Origin: Phanerochaete sordida
Taxonomy: Eukaryota; Basidiomycota; Agaricomycetes; Polyporales; Phanerochaetaceae
Direction of reading: 5' to 3'
NCBI GenBank assembly: GCA_019973155.2
Contig: BPQB01000018.1
Coordinates: 372,001-436,000, forward strand
DNA length: 64,000 nucleotides
Made by a program: the position numbers and the translations under genes. The first letter of the stretch is position 1. The number at the start of each line of letters is the position of its first letter. The notes below the pieces were generated by a model. That model saw nothing but the letters and a program-made list of their open reading frames with translations, did no database searches and was not told the DNA's origin. Positions 55,679 through 64,000 of this stretch are shown here, piece after piece.

Positions 55679-56772
55679 TCACGGCGCAGAGAGGACCATC
55701 TAGCAACCAAGGACGTAAGCCAGACGTCACTCCAGAAGCTGCACAGCACATACCACCATAAAGTCCTCGTAGTTGACCTGTATCCACCCGTCATGATCTG
55801 TGTCCCTCCTGCAGCCTTCGTGAGATACGCCGACATTACAGGCAAACTGGAGCTTACGTCTTGAAGGCCTCTGTCAGGGTTCGCACCAAGACACATGCCC
55901 TGACGAAGCGGTCGAACGTTATGCCAGGCTTTGGACCGCCACCTGCAATCGGTGCCGGTGCTGGAGCCAGGCGCAGCGTGAGAACTTCCGAACACGTACA
56001 GGCATGCCGGCACATGCGACGCACCGTATTTCTGTTCTATCAGAGACATGAGCGTCGGGGAGAGGTTGTAGCCAAAGTTCTGCAGCGCGTTCGCGAGCTC
56101 ATGACCGTCGATGGTTCCCGAGCCATCGCGGTCGAAGTACTTGAACGCCTTTTGCCAATCGACGATGTACTTCCACAGGCCCTGGAACTCTGCACACGTT
56201 GCGTTGAGCTTGGGAAGCATGGAAACACGGCAATTCCCCGCACCATTGAAGCCAATAGTTCCGCTCCGATCCACGTCCTAGACCGCACTCTCAGCGGGGA
56301 GAATGGTGGGTGCGCGGACGCGACTTACGAACATGCCCATCAGCATCTTCACTGTATCGATATCAAAACCTGCGTGCGGCGGGTGGAGTCAGCCTCTTGG
56401 CTCGGGGACGCGCACATAGTGCGATGCTTACGGGACCAGTCGCCTGGCCAGAAAGCGGTGTGATCAGCCATCGCTCCCAAGGATGCGGACGCGAACGCCG
56501 TGCGCACCGTTAATCAACGCCGCATGCAGCTCGTTCACGCTGATCTCGCCCGACCTGTCCGTGTCCACCTGGCAGAACCACTGCCAGAGGCGCGCCTGGT
56601 CGGGGGCGCCGCCGTGCGCGCTGCTCTGGCTCTGCGACGGGCGGTGGTGCAGCTGCTGGGGCGGGTACGGGCTGCCCGCGGGCGGCGGCGGCGCGTAGCC
56701 GTGCGGCCGCGACTGCGAGTAGCGGTGCGAGGGCGCGCCGTAGCTCGTGCGCTGGGACGGCTGGTGGTACAT
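55679..56772 (-). CDS. PEF1: Penta-EF-hand calcium-binding protein (Pef1/ALG-2-like)
   Basis: Eight exons, 56772-56508, 56443-56432, 56369-56329, 56277-56244, 56189-56025, 55960-55858, 55808-55754 and 55699-55679, encode 231 aa. Exon 2 is 12 bp and the last exon 21 bp. The N-terminal 65 residues are Tyr/Pro/Gln/Ser-rich, as in yeast Pef1 and human peflin. EF-hand loops follow: DTDRSGEISVNE, DVDRSGTIGFNE, DRDGSGTIDGHE, a degenerate fourth and DTDHDGWIQVNYED, with the family linkers LWKYIVDWQKAFKYFD and FDRFVRACVLVRTLTEAF. Only this exon chain yields all of them. Such proteins couple Ca2+ to membrane trafficking and, in yeast, to polarised growth. The gene is divergent from the HAD-hydrolase gene. 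Confidence 0.93.
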
Positions 56773-57562
56773 GGTGCGGGGTGGTGGTCGGGGGCAAGGT
56801 GCTGGGCACGCCGTGCGAGCGCCTCGCGTGTATTTACGCTTGCGGGCCCCTCGGGCGGTGCAGCGGAGTCAGCAGGCGCAGCCCCGATGCGCACCGCGGC
56901 ACACGAGTAGGGCGCATCGCCCTCCGTAGCGATGTGGGCTCGACGTGCACTGTCTCTACCCCCCTGCGCCCCGCCCGCAAGCGACGCTAATAGCCCCGCT
57001 GTTTGTTCGTAGGATATGCCAGGATCGTCGCGTCCCAGTTGGGCCGCGCCAGCTCAGGTGGCCTGGTTCAGCGCTGTCGCGAACAGGCGAAGATTGGACA
57101 CATCGTGACATGTCGCCGAAGAGCACGGCGAGGACTGGCGACTGTCGTAACGGGCATGGTCGTTCTCAGCGGGGGCGGGTCTCGACATGTCTTTCAGGCA
57201 CAGAAGCGTGCGCGCGAGCAGGTGTTGGGTGCGTTAGGTACCGCGGGGCTGTGGACAGCCTGAGGGCACGAGGCGTGGTGAGAGCGCAGACGAGCGGCGG
57301 AGGTGGCGAGCGCAGGCGGACGCTGCAGCGGTCCAACAGCTTTTCTCTGAATATTCACCGTTCGGGCGCGGGCGACTGTCTGTGATATGAGCGCGCATGT
57401 GAAGAGCAGGCGAGAATCCGCTGATGCGATCATCCGGCAACCCAGCCTCGCCGTCCCCGGCTCCCGGCCATCCAGCGACCCACAGCGTTGGCGCCCAATA
57501 TCACGGCCCTCCCGCCGACGTCCTCCTCGCCGCCAGCCTCGCCGCGCCCACCGTGCCCCACG
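56773..57562. promoter_or_regulatory. Divergent intergenic region, PEF1 and HAD hydrolase
   Basis: A 790 bp non-coding spacer between divergent start codons. No TATA box or other recognisable element was found. Confidence 0.45.
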
Positions 57563-58875
57563 ATGAGCTCGCCGCACCTCAAGGCCGTCATCTTCGACGT
57601 ACGTCGCGTCCACCACCCCTGCAGCGCGCCGCGCACGCCCCCGCAAAGCCTAACGGACTCCGTCTCGCAGATCGGCGGCGTGGTCTGCCGGAGCCCGCTC
57701 ATCGCCATCGCCGAGTACGAGCGCGAGCACGGCATACCCTACAACTACATCAACTGCTCCATGTGAGTCTGCCCGCCGCCCCGCGTGCCCCGCAACGTGG
57801 TGACCACGCACACCGCGCCGCAGCACCCGCAGGGGGTCCGGCGGCGCGTGGCAGAGGTTCGAGCGCGGCGAGATCCCGCTCTTCGTCTTCTACGACCAGT
57901 TCGGACGGGACCTGTCAGACACCGAGCGCGGGAACGTGTGGTACAGGGAGTACTGCGCGCGCAGGGGCATAGGTATGTCCCACATCTCCGGCGGACAGCA
58001 CGGACGGCCTGACCGTCCGTCTCCATCTTCCCAGAATGCCCCCAACTTCCTGAGAAACTCGACATCGACGGCAGAGAGGTGCGTGCGCCGAGCCCTTGCT
58101 GCGCAGCCCGGCTAACGCCTCCCGCCACTAGCTGTTCGGGCGGATGATGCAGCGCGCGAACGCGCTGGACGACCGGGTCGTGGAGGCGATCCGGCGCATC
58201 CGAGGTGCGGTCGCGCGCCCCCATTGTCTCCGTCGGCCCACCCCGCTGACGCGCCCGCGCCAGCGACCGGCCGATGGCGGGTCGTCGCCCTGACGAACAA
58301 CTGGGCACGGAGCGACCCCGCGTCGCTCGGCGAGGGGCAGCCCGCGCCCGCGCGGTACGCGCACCTGCGCCTCCGCGACGAGATGGTGTTCCTGGGCTGG
58401 CAGGACGGCGCGGTGCCCGCGCGGCTGCGGAACATGTTTGACGACTTTTGCGATTCGAGCGAGATGGGCATGCGGTGCGCCGTCGCCCCTGCGCGTGCCG
58501 CCCGACCGCGCTGACGGTCTGGCAGGAAACCCGAGCCAGAGTTCTATCTCCTTGCCTGTAAGCGGAATGGGATCAGTCCGCACGAAGCGGTTTTCTTGGA
58601 CGACCTAGGGATGTGAGTGAAGCTACTGCAGCGTGACCCAGGATTGCTCTGATGGGACGCGTAGAAATTTGAAGGCCGCGCAGACCCTTGGCATGGAGAC
58701 CATCCGTGAGTGGAGTATGTTGTTCGCAGCCCTGTTGATATATTCAGGACACCATGTCGCGACAGATGTTCCCCTGGGCGGATCCTTGGGTGCCTTGAAG
58801 CAACTCGAGCAGAAGCTTGGGATTGACCTCACGGGCGGCTTCGAACCGAGCGAGTTCACCCCGAGCAAACTCTAG
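57563..58875 (+). CDS. HAD-like hydrolase (epoxide-hydrolase N-domain/ACAD10-like) with peroxisomal SKL tail
   Basis: Nine exons, 57563-57598, 57671-57762, 57833-57972, 58035-58078, 58132-58204, 58264-58474, 58526-58612, 58665-58705 and 58766-58875, encode 277 aa. The haloacid-dehalogenase fold is seen in motif I AVIFDIGGVV, motif II VVALTNNW, motif III KPEPEFYLLA with Lys, and motif IV AVFLDDLGINLKAAQTLGM. These match the N-terminal domain of soluble epoxide hydrolase and ACAD10-type proteins. The second Asp of the classic DxD is replaced by Gly (D-I-G-G), so phosphatase activity is uncertain. The last three residues are SKL, a strong type 1 peroxisomal targeting signal. It sits 1 kb from PEF1 and 2.3 kb past the acyl-CoA ligase start. 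Confidence 0.88.
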
Positions 58876-59030
58876 GCAGCAGCCATGACGCACCTGACAA
58901 TCTGGAACATGAATCCGACATGGAATATGTTGAGGCCTGTATCACCCAGGCACACGTCGCGATAGAGTCCGGAGTGTACAACACCGAATCTATATGGTAT
59001 TATTGTATGATAGAGCGCAGTGTGGACATT

Positions 59031-59428
59031 TCAGAAGGGCTTGTCGGATGCAGGGGTCTTGTCTTCATAGTAGCTTCCCAACTATGACGCGAAGATGAGC
59101 ATCCCAAGGACCACACGGCCAGGAACGAGACCACGTACGACGGGGACTTTGACCAAGAACGTCCGCTTGACCTTCGGGGTGACCGAAAGGAACTGTGACA
59201 GGGATGAGTGCCTGGTCAGAAGCGCGAACACGTCGCAAACACGATGTGCGACGCACGTAGAGAGCGAAGACACCTGCGCCGGCACCCCAGAGGGCCATGC
59301 TGGGAGCCCATCTGCGGAAGAACTTGTGGCAAAAGGTAAGCTTCGGGTGCTGTGCAGGGCTGCCACGGGGTGCACACCTCCTGGGAGACCTGGGCGGTGG
59401 ATCGTGGGTGGTAGGCGACGCGCGACAT
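59031..59428 (-). CDS. QCR10: Cytochrome bc1 complex subunit 10
   Basis: Four exons, 59428-59376, 59311-59257, 59192-59139 and 59081-59031, encode only 70 aa. The protein is a small accessory subunit of respiratory complex III in the inner mitochondrial membrane, with one membrane span. The order RVAYHPRSTAQVSQEVWAPS, a hydrophobic segment MALWGAGAGVFALYFLSVTP, then KVKRTFLVKVPVLGSYYED and a C-terminal DKTPASDKPF is the one I know from basidiomycete Qcr10. Three short introns (57-64 bp) break an otherwise tiny gene, so no single frame shows it. It converges on the HAD gene (155 bp apart) and is divergent from NOP16. Confidence 0.9.
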
Positions 59429-59737
59429 GATGTAGAGACTGTGGTAAACGGTGCCGGAGACGATCGGACGTGTTTGCCAGGTGCTCAGCACAGAGGAGCG
59501 GAGTTTGGAACAGGCGCCGAACGACGAGAGCGCCCAGGGCGCTTGCCGCCGCCGCCTTCGATCGAGCGCACGCTTCGGTCAAGCACTTTGTTTCTTGCTC
59601 TCTACTCTCCGCCGTCTCCGTCGCACAGGCGTGCTTTGGACCCTAGATCTGCCCAACGAGCTCTCGAGACCCTCTGCCCTGCTGCGTAGGCTCCGCACAG
59701 CAGCACACATCTTTCTTCGCTCCACTCCAATCCTGCA
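59429..59737. promoter_or_regulatory. Bidirectional promoter, QCR10 and NOP16
   Basis: A 309 bp spacer lies between two divergent start codons of housekeeping genes. No TATA box is seen. Promoter function is inferred. Confidence 0.55.
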
Positions 59738-60694
59738 ATGGGAAATCCGCGGCAAAGGCGAAAACTCAGGTCTGGCTCGCACCGGCCAGTGCGGCACTCA
59801 AACAACGCAAAGAAAAATCTGAAGAAACAAGCCCGTTGGTGACATGCTTCCCCACCCGCTATGACCAACTTGCGCTGATGCTGACCGCGCTGCATTCTTT
59901 CCTGACAGCCATCCGCGCTCCGAAGGTTCTGCAGGAAGCCTGGGACAAGCACAAGACAGTACGCCAAAAGTCAGTCAATCAACGCTGTGGCTCCGTCACC
60001 CACGCTCATTGCCGCATATTGCTCTTGGGATGACATTCTAGCTATGAAGCCCTCGGCCTCGTCGCATCTTTGAACCCTACCGCGTCCGGTGGGGTCGAGA
60101 AGCTGCTGGGAACAGCAAGCAAAAACGAATCCCCCACGGACGGGGATCGCGCCCAGGAGGCTTCTAGCTCGACAGCGGGCAGCGCGTCGACGCTTCCAAA
60201 GGGCTACGGACGGATAATTCGAGACGCAGCGGGGAACGTAATCGACGTCGAGCTGCCCGAGGATGACGAGGAGGCGGAGGAGCCCGCGGACACGACGGAC
60301 AGGCTCGTCGAGGACATCCCTGATCCGGCGCAACAAAAGGGTCTCGCGGGATGGGTCGCCGTGGGGAAGACGGCTGACGCAAAGGCGACGCCAGTGGTCC
60401 AAAGTGAGTCCGTGCGCCCGGCAATCGTCGTTCATCAGCCTTTTGGATTCTGACTGCTGTCGCGGACGATCGCGGCGGACGATAGGCTTGGAAGAGCTTG
60501 CAGAGACGCGCGGGGGCCCGGTGGCTCGGCACAGCTCGCACGGGGAGCTCGGGGCGCTGCGTCGGCTGGTGGCCAAGCACGGGCGCGACGTCGAGGCGAT
60601 GGCGCGCGACAGGAAATTGAACGTCGCGCAGCGGTCTGCGGGGCAGCTCAGGCGCGCGATCAAGAAGGCCGGCGGCGTCGAGGCGCTGTGCTGA
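59738..60694 (+). CDS. NOP16: Nucleolar protein 16, 60S ribosome biogenesis
   Basis: Four exons, 59738-59834, 59909-59969, 60042-60403 and 60486-60694, encode 242 aa. Nop16 is a nucleolar factor of early pre-60S particles. The N terminus MGNPRQRRKLRSGSHRPVRH and the following NAKKNLKKQAPIRAPKVLQ, WDKHKTVRQNYEALGLVASL and NPTASGG segments are family hallmarks. An acidic central part (ELPEDDEEAEEPADTTD) and a basic C-terminal helix (ARDRKLNVAQRSAGQLRRAI) also fit. The first intron (74 bp) separates two lysine-rich blocks; without it the first exon stops early. It is the last gene before the Zn2Cys6 regulator on the same strand. Confidence 0.94.
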
Positions 60695-61682
60695 AGGGAA
60701 GCGGGGACACGTGTATGTACGCTACGCTACTACGCCATCGCGATGTCAGACGGTCTCCCGCCCCGATGCGGCGGCTTTGCGCGCTCATGTCCGAGTTTCT
60801 TTGGCACGGGCTGGTGGGAGCCGGAGCAGGCATGTGGTGCTGGCGATGGCGAGTGAGCCAGCAGGGCGGCGGCGGCGCTCGCGGAGGCGGCGTCCGCGTA
60901 GCAGCCACGGTGTGGATGGGGAGGAGCTGAGGCGTCTCCGCGCCGCACAATGTCAGACTGCGAGCTAGGCCGTGCCTTTGGTTTTTGTTTGGCGGGCGTG
61001 CTAGTGCGCGCAGCACGCGTGAGTGCGACGGTACGGTGTTTAGCGTTGCCCAGAAGATGTCAGGCCGCGCTCTCGAGGCTGCCATATGCGGGCGTGGGCA
61101 CTGCACGCGCGCTCGACTTCCCCTTGTTTTCTCGACGGAGCTCGGTAGCAGATGCCGTCGTGCATCTCCTGCTGCTGCTCCGTCGCCCTGCGGTGCCTGT
61201 TTCACGATTAGCTGCCAGCCTCGTTTGAAAAGCTTTTTCCAGCAGTGCGCAATGCCCGCACAGAGGCCAGCTATCTGATCTGGTCGCAGGGCGCACCCAA
61301 AGTGGATGCAAATCATCCCAATGGCACACATCCCGGCGGCTCGGTCGAAGAATGTAGCCTGTCCCAGAGACAGGCTACGTCCTTCACGGCCTCTTCCAGT
61401 GAGTCAAAGTCTAATGAACTCTCACGCGCCGACCCACCCACGTCCTCCCTGACGGCTAATGGCCTATCACGTCGCCTGCCATCCGTCCCCTCCTCGACAA
61501 ACCTATTATCCTTCCAGCCCCTGCCCTCCCTCCAGCCCCGTCCAAAAAATGATTTGCGTCCTCAGAAGCTCCCCCATCACCCCGCCTGCTATATAACCCC
61601 GCCACCTCCGAGCCCTGCCCCCGCCCCGTCCGCCCTCGCCTCCCCACCCGTTGAGCCCCGTGCTGACCCCCAGCAGCGCCCC
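60695..61682. promoter_or_regulatory. Intergenic, upstream region of the Zn2Cys6 gene
   Basis: A 988 bp spacer with no conserved coding sequence. Its last 170 bp are strongly pyrimidine-rich on the plus strand and contain a TATA box, so the 5' leader of the transcription-factor gene probably starts there. Confidence 0.5.
61590..61596 (+). promoter_or_regulatory. TATA box of the Zn2Cys6 gene
   Basis: The heptamer tatataa stands in a C-rich context 87-93 bp before the start codon at 61683. Confidence 0.6.
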
Positions 61683-64000
61683 ATGTCCCCCCGGAGGTCT
61701 TCTCCCGACTCCCGGTCGACGTCCCCATACCCCCCACCGCCCCCGTCCTCCAAGAAGGTGTGCATTCATCACGTCACCGGTATATTCACACATCTGACAA
61801 ATTCACTACCCGCGACGCGCTCCTGCCGCTGCGAGCAGCAGTCCAAGAAGAGGGAGCAGTTCAGCGCGTGCGGCGCGTGCAGAATGCGCCGGTGGGCCCC
61901 CCTCGCCCGCCCCGCCCGCGCCCGTCCGCTCACCCCGCCTTTGCCACAGCGTCAAGTGCGACCTCAAGGACCTGCCCGTGAACAGCACCGGCCAGTCCGT
62001 CTCGTGCACCAACTGCCGCGAGCGCGGCCTCAAGTGCGTGTACGTGCACCCGCCGCCGTCTCAGCTCGGTCTGCGCTCACCGCGCCCCCAGGGACGAGTT
62101 CGCCGAGGTCAAGGCCGTCAAGCTCCTCCGGCGCGGACGGCGCCTCCAGCAGGCCGAGTGGGTCCCCTCCTCTGTCACTGTGCGGCGCGCGCGACGTGCG
62201 CTGATGCCGCCGCGCTCCCCCGCAGGGCCGTGTATGGCAAGGTGCCGCCAGATCAGGGCAGTTTGCGCTCTGTCACGCCCCCCGCGAACGTAATCCCACG
62301 TCTCGCGCCCGAGTTCTTTGACTCCTCGTTCTTCTGGCGGTTTCAGATCCAGCGTACGTCCCAGTGGCGTGTCCGACGCCGCCGCGCCTCACGTCTGCTC
62401 CGACAGGTCCGATCCTCGAGCCCCTCGAGTTCCGCGAGCGATACCTTGGGTTCATCAAAGGCAATCCCGATGCTCTTCAGGTGCCTGGACAGCTTATCGC
62501 CATGACGCTCGTCGTCTGGGCCGCCAGCTACGGCATGAACGAGTACGGCGTCGAGGACGTCCAGGAGACCGCGACAGAGGCCAGGCAGCGCAAGGAACGC
62601 ATCAACGAAATGCTGCAGGAGATACTCTACCTCGTGGACATGCATGGAATCCTCCGCAAGGCATCGTGGGATGGTGTCCGACTCTTGCTTCTTCTGTTGC
62701 CTCTTACACAGGGTAGGATTCATTCTGTCGCCCGTGTCGGCCGCGGTATTCACGTCCCACAGAGCTGCAGTCACCTATGGACCGCCTAGTGTGTCGCGTG
62801 CTTTCTCATGCCTCTCTATCTTGCTGATATCTCCGTGGAGGTCATGTACGAAGCCACGCAGAGCCAGGTGTACAACCTGTGCAGCATCGCGTCGACTGCC
62901 ACGATAAACAGCGGCCAGGGCGAGTTCATCGATGCTCTCGTCAGGGCGCGGGTGTTCTGGTATGCGCACATTCTAGACGGAGTTACGAGTGGACTTCGCG
63001 GCGGACGCTTATGGCTGTGAGTCTCTTATTCGGGTGCGCGCAAAGGACGAAATGACGCTCATATGTCCATTGTAGGTCCGACGATGATCTAGCCACCTTC
63101 GAGAGCACGTTGCCCTCGCGCACGGACAACACACCGGGATGTTCCATCTTTGTCTTTACCTTCCGATACGTGGCTGTGCCGCTGCGTATCTCCTCGGTCT
63201 GCCGCACCATCCACGCAGCCTTGACCGGCCCCAAGGCCAAGCAGCGCGACGGCGTGCAGGAGGAACTGCTCACAAAAGCCTGGAACAGCCTGGATCGCTG
63301 CTGGCACGATCTCGATGGCCTCCGGGAAATTGGTACAGCAGAGATTATCGAAGTCGACGACATGGAGCGGTTCATACACGGGTGGCAGGTGAGCTGCATA
63401 AGCTCGTTGCCAGACGGCTATATCTCATTCCTCTCACGCAATTCGCTCGGCAGATATTCATCTTCGAGTGCCGTGAGTAGCTGTGCCTATCGATACATCT
63501 TACGGAATATTAACCTGAATTGCAGATAATGTCATCCGCGAGGGATTGAAGGCCAAGCTGGACTCGGTGCTTTCCCAAGGCTCCCATGGACCCGATGTCG
63601 AGGGAGGCCTGGTCACGAGCCGCGACGGGCTGTCCCACCTCTACGACAAGGCACGGACGCGCTGCATCAACGCCGTGCAAGAAGTCGTCAAGATCATCCA
63701 GGGCAACCTCGGGTCGACCTTGTTCCAGTTCGACGCCTCGATCATCCGCGACGGCTGCTTCTTCGCGGCCTTTCTCTTGGCCGGCGAGAGCGGCTCGAGC
63801 AGTGACGTCGAGGCGTGCCTGCAGGCGCTCAACGAGATGCGCTGGGTCTTCTCCAAGAGCGAGGAGCGCATGCACACCGTGCAGATGGTGTGGCAGGCGC
63901 GGGTGCAGCAGGGGCGCGGCGCGGCGCGCACGCAGTCGGGCAGCCCAGGCGCGGGCGCGGGTGCGTCCTTCTCCCTCGACGACCTCTCCTACCCCACGGG
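61683..64000 (+). CDS. Zn2Cys6 transcription factor, fungal-specific type (3' end outside window)
   Basis: Eleven exons are visible: 61683-61757, 61839-61891, 61950-62039, 62092-62157, 62226-62353, 62407-62712, 62763-62788, 62841-63016, 63076-63388, 63454-63472 and from 63526 past the window end. The zinc cluster has C36, C39, C46, C62, C65 and C72, split over exons 2 and 3; the middle loop of 15 residues is longer than the usual 5-12. A basic linker follows (VKAVKLLRRGRRLQQAE). The middle homology region is present (PLEFRERYLGFIKG, LVVWAASYGMNEYG, VMYEATQSQVYNLCSIASTA, CWHDLDGLREIGTAEII). The protein should be a nuclear DNA-binding regulator; its targets are unknown. The visible C-terminal part becomes Gly/Ala-rich after WQARVQQGRG. 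Confidence 0.9.

Noticed and set aside
1..64000. Secondary-metabolite, CRISPR or phage-type system
   Set aside because: No polyketide or peptide synthase, terpene cyclase, spaced direct-repeat array or bacterial defence gene was seen; the genome is eukaryotic and the genes are mostly housekeeping.

Overview
The window is nuclear DNA of a filamentous basidiomycete, most likely an Agaricomycete (the gene content and GC-rich, intron-dense style resemble wood-decay Polyporales; the order is an inference). The evidence is the large number of 46-60 bp GT-AG introns with CTAAC/CTGAC-type branch sites, the tight packing of genes on both strands, the high GC content, and several proteins in clearly fungal forms (Nop16, Qcr10, Yos9, HAL-type kinase, basidiomycete 7-TM protein, Zn2Cys6 regulator). 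I rebuilt exon chains by hand from splice sites and frame; nearly every recognised gene closes into one uninterrupted reading frame.

Layout. 1-1.1 kb: 3' end of a low-complexity, kinase-tail-like protein. 2.2-4.0 kb (-): DNA primase large subunit. 4.7-5.5 kb (+): phosphatidylserine synthase. 5.7-7.1 kb (+): SMC5/6 subunit Nse1. 7.2-10.9 kb (-): mitochondrial-type AAA ATPase. 11.2-12.2 kb (-): phosphatidylinositol synthase. 12.6-14.1 kb (-): 7-TM orphan. 15.4-17.4 kb (+): kynurenine 3-monooxygenase. 18.0-18.7 kb (-): four-AT-hook protein. 19.4-21.2 kb (+): ER lectin Yos9/OS-9. 21.6-24.7 kb (-): HAL-family protein kinase. 24.7-31.9 kb: a 7 kb gene-poor island with a repeat cluster bounded by inverted repeats. 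31.9-34.7 kb (-): spliceosomal helicase Prp28. 34.9-35.7 kb (+): small acidic EF-hand-like protein. 35.9-36.9 kb (-): METTL21-like methyltransferase. 37.2-40.5 kb (+): Rho-GEF. 41.0-43.2 kb (-): asparagine synthetase. 43.6-45.0 kb (-): aldo-keto reductase. 45.0-47.9 kb: gene-poor. 47.9-48.8 kb (-): orphan protein. 49.0-49.65 kb: long fold-back element. 50.0-52.1 kb (+): MFS transporter. 52.4-55.2 kb (-): long-chain acyl-CoA synthetase. 55.7-56.8 kb (-): penta-EF-hand protein. 57.6-58.9 kb (+): HAD-like hydrolase ending in SKL. 59.0-59.4 kb (-): complex III subunit Qcr10. 59.7-60.7 kb (+): ribosome-biogenesis factor Nop16. 61.7 kb to the end (+): Zn2Cys6 transcription factor, cut by the window edge.

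The genes are mostly housekeeping and do not form one metabolic cluster. Local themes are phospholipid synthesis (two CDP-alcohol phosphatidyltransferases 5.6 kb apart, both using CDP-diacylglycerol) and possible peroxisomal lipid metabolism (acyl-CoA synthetase ending NKL, HAD protein ending SKL). Most neighbours are divergent or convergent pairs, several with intergenic promoters of only 220-310 bp. No CRISPR, rRNA, intact tRNA, virus or secondary-metabolite core enzyme was seen. The least explained parts are the fold-back element at 49 kb and the repeat-bearing island at 25-32 kb.
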